64,000 nucleotides of DNA from Pisaster brevispinus (GCA_023634235.1 JAMKCF010000001.1:28730920-28794919), one strand, 5' to 3'. Shown: positions 11,700 to 23,638, counted from the stretch's first letter. The notes: generated from the sequence alone by a model not told the origin. Numbers and translations are program-made.

Positions 11700-12400
11700 C
11701 AAGATGAAGTAAAATTTCCATATGAAACTCATAAGCTATTTATAATTTCAGTTTGTACGTGTATGCGTGTTTTTTATTTTATGTTGTTTTATTTTTTATT
11801 ATAACTTTAGCTTGGATAATGTTACATACATGTATGTCTAATGCTAGATGTATTGATAAGTTTACATTATTATATAGCATAACGGTTACTGCACGGGGGA
11901 AACATACATTGACGTGCTGTGACGCTTAGTGCACAGCCAATCCGAAGTTGAATAATAACTACATTTGAGCTTAATAATTAGTCTAAAATGTTTATTTTAC
12001 TAAGTTTATTGAGAAACGTTGATAAGTTATGTTTGTTAATTCTAGAAGATTGTTCTGAAAGATTGGTGAATTGAGGTTAAATATTAATCTACCAAGTTCG
12101 AAAGGCAACATCCAGACCGATGTCTGAAGAGCCTAGAGGGCTGTATTTCATATTTGGAAATTCATAAGAATATGTAAAATAAAAAATAAAAAAAAACTAT
12201 CTAAGAATTTTTGTACCGAGCGGCCAAATTCCGGGTCCTCCCATGTTTTCAAATAAATATGCAGAATATAATCAAATACTTCATCCTTGTTGATTTTTTG
12301 GTCGTTCATAAGAGTAACTGTTTTTCATGTGAATGAGCGTAGCGAAGGAGCATGAAAAACATGAATTCTTGCTTGCCTGACTGCAATGGTTTATTCTAAT
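11700..12400. other. Intron 1 of gene B: no feature recognised
   Basis: AT-rich spacer between the decayed tyrosine-recombinase element and the LINE. No supported ORF or repeat. Confidence 0.5.
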
Positions 12401-12414
12401 ACAATGTATGACTA

Positions 12415-15400
12415 CATTATAATAATAAATAATAATAAAGGTATTTATACTGCGCTTTTCCAAAACATGATCAAAGCGCATAACAAAGAAAAGGAAACAT
12501 TAAAACAAGCTAAAACAAATCAAAAATCTACAATTTAGGAAAGAGATAAGTTTTAAGTTTTTTCTTAAAAGTAACAACACAAGAAGAATTACGGACATTA
12601 ATTGGGAGATTGTTCCAAAGTTTAGCAGCAGAGTGTGAGAAGGCGTGTTTGCCATAAGTTAATCTGGACTCGTGAGTGTTAAGCCGAGTTTTATCGGAAG
12701 AAGAACGGAGTCCTTGACGGTTGCTTTGGCGAAGATGAAACATATCAGAGAGATAAGGTGGAGCAATGCCATTCAAACATTTAAAAACATATAGAAGAGT
12801 TTTGAACTGGATGCGTTTCTCCATGGGTAGCCAGTGTAGTTTAGCGAGTAAGGGAGATCCATGAGCTCTCCAACAGTTAACACTGAGAACAAGTTTGGCA
12901 GCTCTGTATTGAATACCAGTGAGGCGTTTAAGATTTGCTTTGGTGATTCCAGATAACAGGGAGTTACAATAGTCTAGACGAGAAGTGACAAGACAGCAAA
13001 CCACATGGTGACAAGTATCTTGATCAATGTATTTTCGAATCCTTGCAATGTTGCGCAGATGGAAGTTAGTAGAGCTACATACTGAATTAACTTGAGATGA
13101 CATTGACATGACAGGGTCAAACATGACACCCAAGTTCCGAATACTAGTTGAGGGGGTTACCGTAGAATTTCCAATGCTTAGAGAAACATCTTCAACATGT
13201 GACAAGTTGTTCTTAGAGGCAGCGACAAAAAACTCTGTTTTCTCAGCATTCAGTTTCAATTTGTTTGTGTTCATCCAGACTATGATGTCGTCTATGCATG
13301 ACGTTAGTATATCCAAGGCTTTCTCTTTTGCACCTGGCACGGTTGGATTGAAGTCAACATATAATTGTGTATCATCGGCATACATGTGGTAATTGACATG
13401 GTGCTGACGAATAACTTTACCAAGAGGATGAGTGTAAAGAGAAAACCCCATAGGTCCAATGACCGAACCTTGAGGTAGTCCGTAGTCCATAGTATGTTCA
13501 CAAGAATACGATCCAGAGACTACAACACGATTTCTTCGATTTTGGAGATATGAGGAGAACCAGTTGAGGGCTGTATCCTTGATGCAAAAAGTGTTCGAAA
13601 GACGATTTAAGAAAATTTGATAATCAACCGTGTCAAAAGCTGCACTAAGGTCAAGGAGTACAACAAACACAACCCTCCTTTGATCCAAAGCACACATAAT
13701 GTCATTCTTAACTTTAAGCAGAGCTGTCTCCGTACTATGTTGGGCGCGATAAGCAGACTGGAAAGTCTCATTTAGATGATTGTCAGCAAGGTGATCATTT
13801 ATACGTGAAGCGATGGCTTTTTCAATGACTTTAGACCACATAGGTATATTAGAGACTGGTCTGTAGTTTTTCAATTGATTAATATCCAAAGATGGTTTCT
13901 TGAGGATGGGTGTGATGACAGCCTGCTTTAGAACATCCGGAAATACACCAGTTGATAAAGACAAGTTAACAATATAAGTCAGCTTTGGTACAATGATGTT
14001 GATGCATTGCTTGACCAACCATGTTGGCAAGACGTCCAAAGAACAAGACTTGTTTGGCGACTGAGAGATAATTTTGCAAATCTCATTTTCATCAACTGGT
14101 TCAAAATTATTCAGAACAGTTATTGTCTGAACAATGTTAGACACGTTATCAATTGGAGTCTGATTGGAGTCTGCCAAATCAGTGTTATTATCAAGATCGT
14201 TACGAATCTTGACAATTTTGTTCTCAAAGAAGTCAGCAAATTTGTTGGACAGGTGTTCATTAGAATCACACACAGGAAGAGATTTTTTAGTCTTATTGTT
14301 GTTCAGCAAAGTATTAGTGATTTGAAACACCTTTTTCATATCAGCAGATTGCAGTTTGCTATTGAAGAACTCCTGCTTCGCTTTCTGAATCAAGTTAATA
14401 ACATGTTTGTGATGAGAAAGGTAGCGCTGACGATTTACGTCATTGGTGTGTTTCTTTAGGGTTCGCTCAAGTCGACGCCGTTGCCGGCGAGCTTCATGAA
14501 TTTCAACATTGTACCATTGATGTTTGGGTCGAAGCGTGCGAGTTTTAGTTTCAACAGGAGCATATTTGTCTACCACTCCTTTGATAGCATTGTTGAAGGC
14601 AAGAATGGCATCATTGGCATCGTGTAGATCTGTTGTAATTGATCTATCAAGCTCAAATGCAAGCTCAGTACAAAAAGCATCGATGTCAATTTTGGTAAAA
14701 TTGCGGACAGTAGAAGTGGTCTTTTGGTGATTCAGTTTCCTATGGTTAAGATAGAAACTAACTACATAGTGATCCGATTCGAGAATTCGTTGAACTAAAC
14801 AGTCGTGTATAAGATCCTGTTCACTTGAGCGTGTAATGACTAAATCCAAAACATGACCATACCTATGAGTAGAATCATGAACATGTTGATGCAAATTAAC
14901 TGAAGAAAGTATGTTCCTAAAGTGAGTTACATCAGGTTTATCTGGAGTGTCAATGTGTAAGTTGAAATCTCCTAGAGCAACAATATCCATTGGTAGAAGG
15001 TTGAGATCAATAAGAAATGAATTCATTTCTTCCAGAAAATCCTTTGTTTTGAGTCCATTCGCAGGTGAGGGGGGAGGCCGATAGATAACAGCAAATGTTG
15101 TACTGTTACTACCATTCTTGATGCAAACATATTCAAAGGTTTCAGCATTAAAAGACATTGGATTGACACAAAGCTTAAGCGAAGCCTTGAACAAAATGCC
15201 AATTCCACCATGGTTAGATTTGCGGCGTGGGTGGTTGAGAAAGGAATATCCAAAGGGGGTGAGCTCCCCAATGATAACAGAGTCATCAATAGCAAGCCAT
15301 GTTTCTGTGATAACTAAAATATCTACATCATGATCAATAACAAAATCAGCAATTGAGGTGGTTTTGTTGCGCACTGAATGGGCATTCCAGAGTTTAATAC

Positions 15401-15690
15401 TGAGACGTGAGAAGTCTTTGCGTGGTATTGGCCGTAACTTACTAAGGTCAGCTGATCTAGGAAATGTCTTGCCTTTGTTGGGAGAGTGACGGTGAGACGA
15501 GATGACTGTGATTGGATTAGAACCTTGGTCTAAATCACTATTACATTCATTATTCTGCCATTGTTTGCGACGGCCACCTCGTTTACCACGATATTTGGGA
15601 CGGTATGACAATTTGATCGGGATCGATTTCAGACGATTCCACAAAGTTAAACTTCAGAGTCTAGACTCTATGGTGTACATTTAACTAGTA
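12415..15690 (-). mobile_element. L2/CR1-like non-LTR retrotransposon, near full length
   Basis: The element contains one long intact ORF (12528-15644). It ends on its 3' side with gcgctttgatcatg...aaagcgcagtataaatac followed by a (TTA)n tail at about 12415-12440, a tail type typical of L2/CR1-group LINEs. The 5' end is placed near 15690 because coding-like sequence stops there; the true 5' UTR border is not visible. It lies in intron 1 of gene B on the same strand as that gene. Confidence 0.85.
12528..15644 (-). CDS. LINE ORF2: AP endonuclease plus reverse transcriptase, intact
   Basis: 1,038 codons without a stop. Residues 80-295 form an AP-type endonuclease: N87 in L-W-N-A-H-S, E114 in T-E-T-W, D226/N228 in G-D-F-N, D267 in L-D-L-V and H292 in S-D-H-Y are all present. 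Residues 560-860 form the RT: A-V-I-T-P-I-L-K-K, N-Y-R-P-V-S-N, D665 in L-L-D-L-S-A-A-F-D, G-L-P-Q-G-S-V-I-G-P, and Y755-A-D-D with both Asp, then N-L-G-V-M-F-D. The C-terminus has a P-Y-L-S-D region common to L2/CR1 proteins. The basic N-terminus (K-Y-R-G-K-R-G-G-R-R) may bind nucleic acid. All catalytic residues are intact, suggesting recent mobility. Confidence 0.93.
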   Translation of the reverse strand: MWNRLKSIPIKLSYRPKYRGKRGGRRKQWQNNECNSDLDQGSNPITVISSHRHSPNKGKTFPRSADLSKLRPIPRKDFSRLSIKLWNAHSVRNKTTSIADFVIDHDVDILVITETWLAIDDSVIIGELTPFGYSFLNHPRRKSNHGGIGILFKASLKLCVNPMSFNAETFEYVCIKNGSNSTTFAVIYRPPPSPANGLKTKDFLEEMNSFLIDLNLLPMDIVALGDFNLHIDTPDKPDVTHFRNILSSVNLHQHVHDSTHRYGHVLDLVITRSSEQDLIHDCLVQRILESDHYVVSFYLNHRKLNHQKTTSTVRNFTKIDIDAFCTELAFELDRSITTDLHDANDAILAFNNAIKGVVDKYAPVETKTRTLRPKHQWYNVEIHEARRQRRRLERTLKKHTNDVNRQRYLSHHKHVINLIQKAKQEFFNSKLQSADMKKVFQITNTLLNNNKTKKSLPVCDSNEHLSNKFADFFENKIVKIRNDLDNNTDLADSNQTPIDNVSNIVQTITVLNNFEPVDENEICKIISQSPNKSCSLDVLPTWLVKQCINIIVPKLTYIVNLSLSTGVFPDVLKQAVITPILKKPSLDINQLKNYRPVSNIPMWSKVIEKAIASRINDHLADNHLNETFQSAYRAQHSTETALLKVKNDIMCALDQRRVVFVVLLDLSAAFDTVDYQIFLNRLSNTFCIKDTALNWFSSYLQNRRNRVVVSGSYSCEHTMDYGLPQGSVIGPMGFSLYTHPLGKVIRQHHVNYHMYADDTQLYVDFNPTVPGAKEKALDILTSCIDDIIVWMNTNKLKLNAEKTEFFVAASKNNLSHVEDVSLSIGNSTVTPSTSIRNLGVMFDPVMSMSSQVNSVCSSTNFHLRNIARIRKYIDQDTCHHVVCCLVTSRLDYCNSLLSGITKANLKRLTGIQYRAAKLVLSVNCWRAHGSPLLAKLHWLPMEKRIQFKTLLYVFKCLNGIAPPYLSDMFHLRQSNRQGLRSSSDKTRLNTHESRLTYGKHAFSHSAAKLWNNLPINVRNSSCVVTFKKKLKTYLFPKL

Positions 15691-15699
15691 AACACATTT

Positions 15700-16440
15700 G
15701 TGGGAGTGACGACGCACTTTTGTTCTTTTGAATTGAAAACATGATTTATCAGCTCATGTTTCGACTTTAGTAGAGTCCTTTTTTAGCTAATAGGGGTCAA
15801 AACGTGAGGCCATTAAAACATATTTTCATTTACATGTATACTTTACATGTCGTTTTTGTTTGGCTTCAGTTGGAAACAGCTAATTTTATTTCAGAAGTGA
15901 TCAAGTTTGCTGGTAACATCTAAACCCTTTCGGAAAATGGTGCCTGCATTGACCTATAAAATGCCATCGAAAGTTCAGTTTTAAAATAATGCACCAACTC
16001 TGAAGATTTTAGTGCACGTTTGCTAAATTGTGTTTTCCTCAAAGTGCCGACAGAAAACCAAGAAATAAAAAAATTCTTTTAATAATATTTTGTTCGTTCA
16101 GAATCATTTTGTGCGCCCAGAATAATTTCGTGAGCTCGATCAAATATAATTAACTACAAAGCGCCTAAAGGGACAATGTGAAACACAAACAAATGAACAA
16201 GAAATGTGATTTTGTTCGACTTTTGTGTCCGCGGCTATTAGTAAGCGTCCTTGAAATAACACTACTTGTTTTTGTACACAGCCCATTCGATTTGTACATG
16301 AGCAACACATGTAAATCATACGTACGTTTAGGGTTTTTCTTGAAATGCATTAGACAAAAATAAGTTCTGTACCATCGTGTTCCTTATCAATTTATTAGTA
16401 TGAAAAACACAATTTTCCTGTGACGTCATCATGTGTCAAA
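15700..16440. other. Intron 1 of gene B: no feature recognised
   Basis: AT-rich spacer between the LINE and the Helitron remnant. Short ORFs on both strands at 16165-16363 overlap each other and have no domain. Confidence 0.5.
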
Positions 16441-16449
16441 ACTTGATCC

Positions 16450-17600
16450 TTTAGTAATTAATATCTCATGAACCACATGTCGTAAAGTCGTATTGTATGT
16501 GTTGTTTTGTAGATTACAACAATTGCAAACACTAGAAACAACTTGTTGAATATGTACTGTGTACTTTCTGCAAATCTGTTATCAACATTCATCAGTCTAT
16601 TGTTAAGATACCTAGAAAGTGTTAATCTAACACTGCGCTCATCACTGAATACCGGCTCACCTCTTGGAAACAAGACTGGGAAACATTTAGCTTCATTACT
16701 TTCCTCCATTAAAAGTCTGATTGGAGTATTCCCTTCACATGGTGCAACACAGTATACATCATCAAAATACTGATCCAAAATTTATTGTCCAATATTTGTA
16801 GGCTGTAAACGAGTGTCCAATGGTATGCCTCGTAATCGTTCCTCATCTGGTTCTTCTTCATTGTCATTGTCATTACCATCTTCAACCTCATCCTTGAACT
16901 TCAACTTTGTGATCTTCATCTTGCACATCACATGCCCCTTCCGACAAGGATATACTCCACTCTGTGTCAATCTCAGTATCACAATTCCACTTATTATTCT
17001 GTTTAACAAGGCAGTCTCTACTTGTTCTTTGTTGACAAACTCATACTGGTAATATTCTTTATTAGACAAATTCCTCTTCAGCTTAACCCGAATCATTGAT
17101 ATGTTGTTTGTTAATCTTTTTGTGCATTATTCGACTGGTATTCTTCTTTGTTATATTCTGCCTGAAACTTGCCCTACTCTTGTATTTCTGTTTGTTGAAG
17201 TCAATCACATTCTTCTGATCATTTTCATTCTCATGATATTTAGATTAAGAAGCTCCAGCGAGTTTGTTCCTATAACAAACATCAACACATTATTGCTATC
17301 TTGTATTCAGGATTGTTGTGGTATTTGAATATTAATGAATTTAGTCTTGAAAGTTTCATCACTATATTTAATCTGCACTTTTCTCCTGAATTGTTCATTT
17401 TCCTTATATTTCATCTTACTTGCATTCAGCACTTCTGTCCTGAATTTCTCATTTTCCGTATATTTCATCCTCCTTGCGTTCTGTACTTCTTTCCCGAATT
17501 CAGCATTATCCCTGTACTTTGTTTTGCTACTCTCAATTTAAGTCACTCTATGGTTCTTACTTTCATGATATAATACTTTGCTAGCATGTTTCTTTGAGAC
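16450..17600 (-). mobile_element. Helitron remnant (N-terminal part of Rep/helicase ORF)
   Basis: Broken minus-strand frames read in order: K-Y-K-E-N-E-Q-F-R-type repeats at 17330-17560, then Y-Q-Y-E-F-V-N-K-E-Q-V-E-T-A-L-L (about 17040), then after a stop Y-F-D-D-V-Y-C-V-A and F-P-V-L-F-P-R-G-E (about 16670), then [15 protein letters not shown]. These match the Helitron-like N domain found upstream of the HUH Rep nuclease. The Rep and helicase domains are missing. It lies in intron 1 of gene B. Confidence 0.72.
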
Positions 17601-18412
17601 TTTACGTACACAAGGGGTTGTTCGCTTTTCGTACTAACTTGTAAGACCTGCTCAGTTTTAGACTCAGTATCAGAATAAAGGTTACATGTAGGCTTAAGTT
17701 TTGATAGGCACAATTCAAGTCAAAATAAGTGCATGTCAAAGGTGAACGGTCTTCTACCTCTTAGTAAGACCTACTTTAACTCTGCGCTGTAGTATGTCAG
17801 GAAGAGCAATCAGATGTTGAAAGTGAAATCGAAGTTCGTTTTCAAGCTGTCATTGTTTTACATCAGCTTTCTGAAATTTGCCCCTGATATTCAAACTCTG
17901 AAACCCCGTGTAGCCAACCATCATAATCTGTGACTCATTCAAAAAAATACAGTATGCTAAACAATTGAACCTTAAACCCTGCTTCTGAGTATTAACCTTT
18001 GACATACTCCTTGATGACATTTCTCTGTTTTGGGGGTTGGTAAAATAACATTTAACCAAACTATATGTTGTAGACTTTTATGGTTGGCCTGTGTTTTGGT
18101 TGATGAAATAACGTCATAGCCCTCTCGTCCATGCACTGCCCGAGTTTGCTGTTTAGATGTTAAGCTTTCAAGACTTTTGCAGTAAGTTAATAGCACCTTG
18201 GTTAAAATTGTTAAATTTTAGTTCTTATTATTTTTATCCTCGTTGTTCACTTAGTTTTTGGGAAATATTGAGTCCCTCGGGAATAACAATAAGTAAATAC
18301 TCCCCATTAGCGGCTACCGTAATTTTTACGGCAATTATTTATTATAAAGTTAAAACGAACACAATTGTTTTATAAATGTTTTACCTGACACCAACAACAA
18401 CACTTCAACAAC
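17601..18412. other. Intron 1 of gene B: no feature recognised
   Basis: No supported ORF, module or repeat was seen in this AT-rich stretch. Confidence 0.5.
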
Positions 18413-18416
18413 TTAA

Positions 18417-19042
18417 CTCTGCGTGACACCATAAAACAAAATCACACCATTTCACCCTGCCTTACTTTTTGAGTACAGTTTGATTTTAGCGTGTAATACA
18501 TTTCTGTGAAGAACCAAATCACGTTTAACTCTCCGTGACACCATGAAAAAAAATCACACCATTTCGCCATGCCTTACTTGTTGAGTAACAGTTTGATTTT
18601 AGCGTGTAATACATTTCTGTGAAGAACCAAACCACTTTTAAATCACCCAATCACTTTTAAATCAGCCACAGCATTAGGTATAGACCCTTTCGACTAATTA
18701 AAGCCAATTCAAGCAAAATTGTATTTTGAGATGAGCTCACATGTCTCTTTCTGCTCAATCAACCATTTCTTTGAATAACGCCCTTTGTTTACATAACTTA
18801 GCAAGGCTGAGTAACTGCTGTACAATTCCTATGGTAATTCCCGGAGAGCGGGTCATTGCTGGATTGTGTAAGTAAAAAACAAACCCCAGATAGTGTGATA
18901 AGATATTTGGCATGCTATTTGGCTAGGTGCGGTTGTAGAACTTGGAATCCTAAATATTTTTTGAAGAAAAAAAAATGGCGGAATACCGACTTTTTAATTA
19001 AAAACTGTTACTCAATAATTGAGCGAAAGTGTCATTGAGTGT
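18417..19042. mobile_element. TTAA-flanked MITE with an internal repeat of its own tip
   Basis: It starts after TTAA with ctctgcgtgacaccat and ends before TTAA with a decayed inverse of the same tip (agtgtcattgagtg). A second copy of the left tip (TTTAACTCTCCGTGACACC) lies at about 18524, so about 110 bases of the left end are repeated. The family is shared with 48756-49250. TTAA target sites suggest piggyBac-type mobilisation. Confidence 0.7.
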
Positions 19043-19144
19043 TTAATAAGTAACAAAACTTCTTTTGAAATATTTTGGCTAAAGGGATATGAGTGAGCCA
19101 ATTAGTTATGGTTTGTTATATTAGTATCCCTAAATTATAATTCA

Positions 19145-19470
19145 TCTGGGAAAACATTGGAAAGAAGCAAATTTCAACCGATTATGGTAGGTATGGGTGT
19201 CAACATTGACCAACAAAAAAGTAAGGACCGATAGGGCGTAGTAAGTTGTTATTTAGGGGGGGGGGGGTCATTGAAACTGGGGGTCATTGACCCAAATTTT
19301 GCTCAAAGTATGTCGTGTTAAGTCTCAAATGAAAGAACATTTAATTTTAAATGTTGAAAGTGATGTTTATTTTGTCATTTTGTCATCCTGTGAAAAGTTA
19401 CACTTGATTGAAGACGTGGTGGTAGTTAACAAGGAAGCAGCAACCACTGATATTTTATATTGTGTTGTAG
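19145..19470 (+). repeat. Left arm of a long inverted repeat
   Basis: It pairs in reverse complement with 23235-23525 (shared blocks ttgctcaaagtatgtcgtgtt, gatgtttattttgtcatttt and gtgaaaagttacacttga). The arms are clearly diverged and enclose the 1.7 kb tandem duplication. Confidence 0.75.
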
Positions 19471-20039
19471 AGTCTTTGTATTGATGGGAATCATTGCGAC
19501 TATAACTGATTTAGTCCCAGTGGACATCATTCTATGCACATTATACAAACATACATGCCTTAAAGACATGAGGGATCCACACAGGACAGGAAACTGGGGG
19601 ATTAATTACCCTGTAATATGATCCCACTGTCTTACATTACAGAAGTTTGTGTTGTTCATTTGTTTAAAAAATAATAATAATAGTAAAAACAATATTGGGT
19701 TCTTATATAGCCCTTTATCACCCCCTATGGGCGTATCAGACCGCTCAGTATTTTTTCCTGCAAGAGAGCTACATTTTGAAGTACAAGACCTATTCCTTTA
19801 TATCACCATGTAGTGGTTTACACTTTGCTGTGGCGCAATATGCTGCCGATCAGACTAGGAACACCGGGGCAAACCCCTTCTCTGTACGATAAGTGCACTG
19901 GGTTCTTTTTCATGCATTAGACAACACATGGGACCTACAGCTTCACGTCCCATCCGAGGGATGGTTAAGTGTCTTGCATAAGGACACAGAAATGTCACGA
20001 CTGGGACTCGAACCGAAACTCTGCTCATCAGAAACAGTG

Positions 20040-20850
20040 AAAATCATACATGTGGCCCTGTGCAAGCAAGTCATCAGATGAGACCATGTCTGACCAGTTA
20101 AACCATTCTGATGATTTTGTATAATTATATGCATCAAAGAACAAACAAAGACAAAAATAGGATCAGGACGCTCTCAAAATGTTCCAACGCTTTCTCAAGA
20201 AGTTTTGGCAGTAATGAAGCTTTTCTCCATGTTGAGTGAGAATCATGTATTGGATGGCAAGCTTAAAAAAAACGATTAAGGCGTCATATACAATTCTTTA
20301 TAGAAACAAAAAGGGGAGATAAGAAAAATAAATTAATGGTGATGGGCAAAACAAGAAAACAGGTATGCGTGTGTGGTATGGGGGTAGAGACGACAAAAAG
20401 GAGAGAGGGTGTGAGAAAAAAAGGAAACTGTGTGCTGCCTTGGCACTCGGTCTCTCTTTTTTTTCTCACACCTTTTTCTCACTCCATTCCCTTCGCCCCC
20501 ACCCCCTACACACACCTGTTCTTCTGTTGTTGCCCTTAACCATGTTCATTTTTCCAACTTCCCCCTTTTCCCTGTTTGTTTCTATAAAGAACTGCATATG
20601 ACGCCTCAACGATTTTAAGCTTACCTTTCAATACTTGATTCTCACTCGACATGTGGAGAAGAAGCTTCATAACCGACAAAACTTCAAGCTTTTGAAAATT
20701 TTGAGTGCGTTTCGGTCCTCTTTTTCTCTCTGCATGTTATTACACAAACTCTCACTAGTTGATGCATATCTCGAATACCATCAAAATGTATTTCGTGGTC
20801 ACACATGGTCTCAACTCATAACTTGCTTGCATACGGCAACATGGTTTTTT
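20040..20850. repeat. Imperfect hairpin (foldback) inside duplication unit 1
   Basis: Left-arm blocks (gaagcttttctcc, gagtgagaatcatgtattgg, ggcgtcatat, ttctttatagaaacaaa) reappear inverted in the right arm between 20575 and 20700. Outer blocks near 20050-20140 (gcaagcaagtcatcagatgagaccatgt) reappear inverted near 20760-20845. The same structure recurs at 21747-22557 in unit 2. A foldback DNA transposon is the simplest explanation. Confidence 0.7.
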
Positions 20851-20904
20851 TTTAGGCGAGATATCGCCTAATATCACAAGGCCGGACGGCCACTTCAAGG
20901 TGGG

Positions 20905-21145
20905 GGGTTCGATCACTTAACTGATTTGGGCTGTCAACCCAAGTCAACTGGCACCAAGGCCACGTTGCCACCTACTCCTAGGAGCCTGGCTGGTACAGCA
21001 GAATGTACTACTTTCCCAATATTTTACGAAACAATAGTGCCTTGCTCAAGGGCAGACGTTCCATAACTGGGTTTCGAACCCACACTCTACTGCTGATACT
21101 ACCAGGGCTTGGGTCCGGTGAACTAGACCGCTTGGCCATGACAAG
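20905..21145 (-). repeat. tRNA-Leu-like SINE in duplication unit 1
   Basis: The minus strand has box A-like TGGCCAAGCGG at about 21130 and box B-like GGTTCGAAACC at about 21073, with a class II tRNA-like spacing. The same sequence recurs in unit 2 at about 22612-22852. It resembles the SINE at 58849-59291. Confidence 0.65.
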
Positions 21146-21450
21146 CTACATATATAATTTCACGTTTCCCTTTAAAAACATAAACAGCTGGCATGTCATG
21201 TGTTTCTGCGTGTGGAGTGTGCTGTGGGCATTGCTCTAATGAAACATATAAAATAGATACAGAAGAACTTGGTAGCGACAATGAGGAAACAAATAATAAA
21301 GCGTTTGGTTTTGGCTAAACTTGTATGGCCTATATTCAGCATACTGTCATTTTAGCCTTCTAAACAGTACTTCTGATCAACAAATTGTTTTATTTGTAGT
21401 TAAAATGCCTTGAACCATGTTGATATCAGCCTCCAAACAATGTGATACAC

Positions 21451-23157
21451 TCAGTATTTTTTTCCTGCAAGAGAGCTACATTTTGAAGTACAAGACCTAT
21501 TCCTTTATATCACCATGTAGTGGTTTACACTTTGCTGTGGCGCAATATGCTGCCGATCAGACTAGGAACACCGGGGCAAACCCCTTCTCTGTACGGTAAG
21601 TGCACTGGGTTCTTTTTCATGCATTAGACAACACATGGGACCTACAGCTTCACGTCCCATCCGAGGGATGGTTAAGTGTCTTGCATAAGGACACAGAAAT
21701 GTCACGACTGGGACTCGAACCGAAACTCTGCTCATCAGAAACAGTGAAAATCATACATGTGGCCCTGTGCAAGCAAGTCATCAGATGAGACCATGTCTGA
21801 CCAGTTAAACCATTCTGATGATTTTGTATAATTATATGCATCAAAGAACAAACAAAGACAAAAATAGGATCAGGACGCTCTCAAAATGTTCCAACGCTTT
21901 CTCAAGAAGTTTTGGCAGTAATGAAGCTTTTCTCCATGTTGAGTGAGAATCATGTATTGGATGGCAAGCTTAAAAAAAACGATTAAGGCGTCATATACAA
22001 TTCTTTATAGAAACAAAAAGGGGAGATAAGAAAAATAAATTAATGGTGATGGGCAAAACAAGAAAACAGGTATGCGTGTGTGGTATGGGGGTAGAGACGA
22101 CAAAAAGGAGAGAGGGTGTGAGAAAAAAAGGAAACTGTGTGCTGCCTTGGCACTCGGTCTCTCTTTTTTTTCTCACACCTTTTTCTCACTCCATTCCCTT
22201 CGCCCCCACCCCCTACACACACCTGTTCTTCTGTTGTTGCCCTTAACCATGTTCATTTTTCCAACTTCCCCCTTTTCCCTGTTTGTTTCTATAAAGAACT
22301 GCATATGACGCCTCAACGATTTTAAGCTTACCTTTCAATACTTGATTCTCACTCGACATGTGGAGAAGAAGCTTCATAACCGACAAAACTTCAAGCTTTT
22401 GAAAATTTTGAGTGCGTTTCGGTCCTCTTTTTCTCTCTGCATGTTATTACACAAACTCTCACTAGTTGATGCATATCTCGAATACCATCAAAATGTATTT
22501 CGTGGTCACACATGGTCTCAACTCATAACTTGCTTGCATACGGCAACATGTTTTTTTTTTAGGCGAGATATCGCCTAATATCACAAGGCCGGACGGCCAC
22601 TTCAAGGTGGGGGGTTCGATCACTTAACTGATTTGGGCTGTCAACCCAAGTCAACTGGCACCAAGGCCACGTTGCCACCTACTCCTAGGAGCCTGGCTGG
22701 TACAGCAGAATGTACTACTTTCCCAATATTTTACGAAACAATAGTGCCTTGCTCAAGGGCAGACGTTCCATAACTGGGTTTCGAACCCACACTCTACTGC
22801 TGATACTACCAGGGCTTGGGTCCGGTGAACTAGACCGCTTGGCCATGACAAGCTACATATATAATTTCACGTTTCCCTTTAAAAACATAAACAGCTGGCA
22901 TGTCATGTGTTTCTGCGTGTGGAGTGTGCTGTGGGCATTGCTCTAATGAAACATATAAAATAGATACAGAAGAACTTGGTAGCGACAATGAGGAAACAAA
23001 TAATAAAGCGTTTGGTTTTGGCTAAACTTGTATGGCCTATATACAGCATACTGTCATTTTAGCCTTCTAAACAGTACTTCTGATCAACAAATTGTTTTAT
23101 TTGTAGTTAAAATGCCTTGAACCATGTTGATATCAGCCTCCAAACAATGTGATACAC
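21451..23157 (+). repeat. Tandem duplication unit 2 (about 1,707 bases)
   Basis: This is the second copy of the preceding unit. The junction is at ..gatacact|cagtatttt. Differences include gtacggtaag for gtacgataag (21595) and one T-run length change. Near identity implies a recent event or an assembly duplication. Confidence 0.92.
22612..22852 (-). repeat. tRNA-Leu-like SINE in duplication unit 2
   Basis: Second copy of the SINE at 20905-21145, carried along by the tandem duplication. Confidence 0.65.
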
Positions 23158-23234
23158 TATAATGAATACATAGTAACGTATTACGGAAGTATCATGGTCT
23201 TTTTTACATAGAAACTGTGAAATGAGCGTGCCGA

Positions 23235-23525
23235 TTTCTGGATAACTAGTGCCACGTCTTCACTCAAGTGTAACTTTTCACTAGATGATAAAATGACAAA
23301 ATAAACATCCCTTTTAGCATTAAACATTCAATTTCCTTTCATTTTATATCAAACACGACATACTTTGAGCAAAAATTGGGCCAAAGACCCCTAGTTTCAA
23401 TGACCCTTCCCCCTAAAAAATAATTTCCCACCCCTCTATCTATCTTTTTGGGGGTAAATGTGACACCTATACCTACCAATATCAGTTGAAATCAGCTTCT
23501 TTCTATTTTTTCCAAGATTTGCTAA
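23235..23525 (-). repeat. Right arm of the long inverted repeat
   Basis: Reverse-complement partner of 19145-19470. The outer ends pair too (ggtaggtatgggtgtca near 19187 against tgacacctatacctacc at 23460). Confidence 0.75.
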
Positions 23526-23636
23526 AACAAATGACTATTTTGGGGTTACTATATCATTTGTTGGCTTGCACAAAAACTGACATCGTTTTGTGAGACTAAT
23601 GTTATAATGGTGCCTTAAAGGTGGAGTGGAGTGTTT

Positions 23637-23638
23637 TG

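Larger units (their letters stand above)
19745..21450 (+). repeat. Tandem duplication unit 1 (about 1,706 bases)
   Basis: It is almost identical to 21451-23157, with only scattered single-base changes seen. It contains a SINE-like segment at its start (shared with 58.9-59.2 kb), a large imperfect hairpin centred near 20430, and a second tRNA-Leu-like SINE at 20905-21145. The short ORFs inside occur twice with identical spacing and have no known domain. Confidence 0.92.

Noticed and set aside
20284..22325. Repeated short ORFs in the tandem duplication
   Set aside because: They occur twice only because the 1.7 kb unit is duplicated, and both strands of the hairpin give ORFs without any domain.
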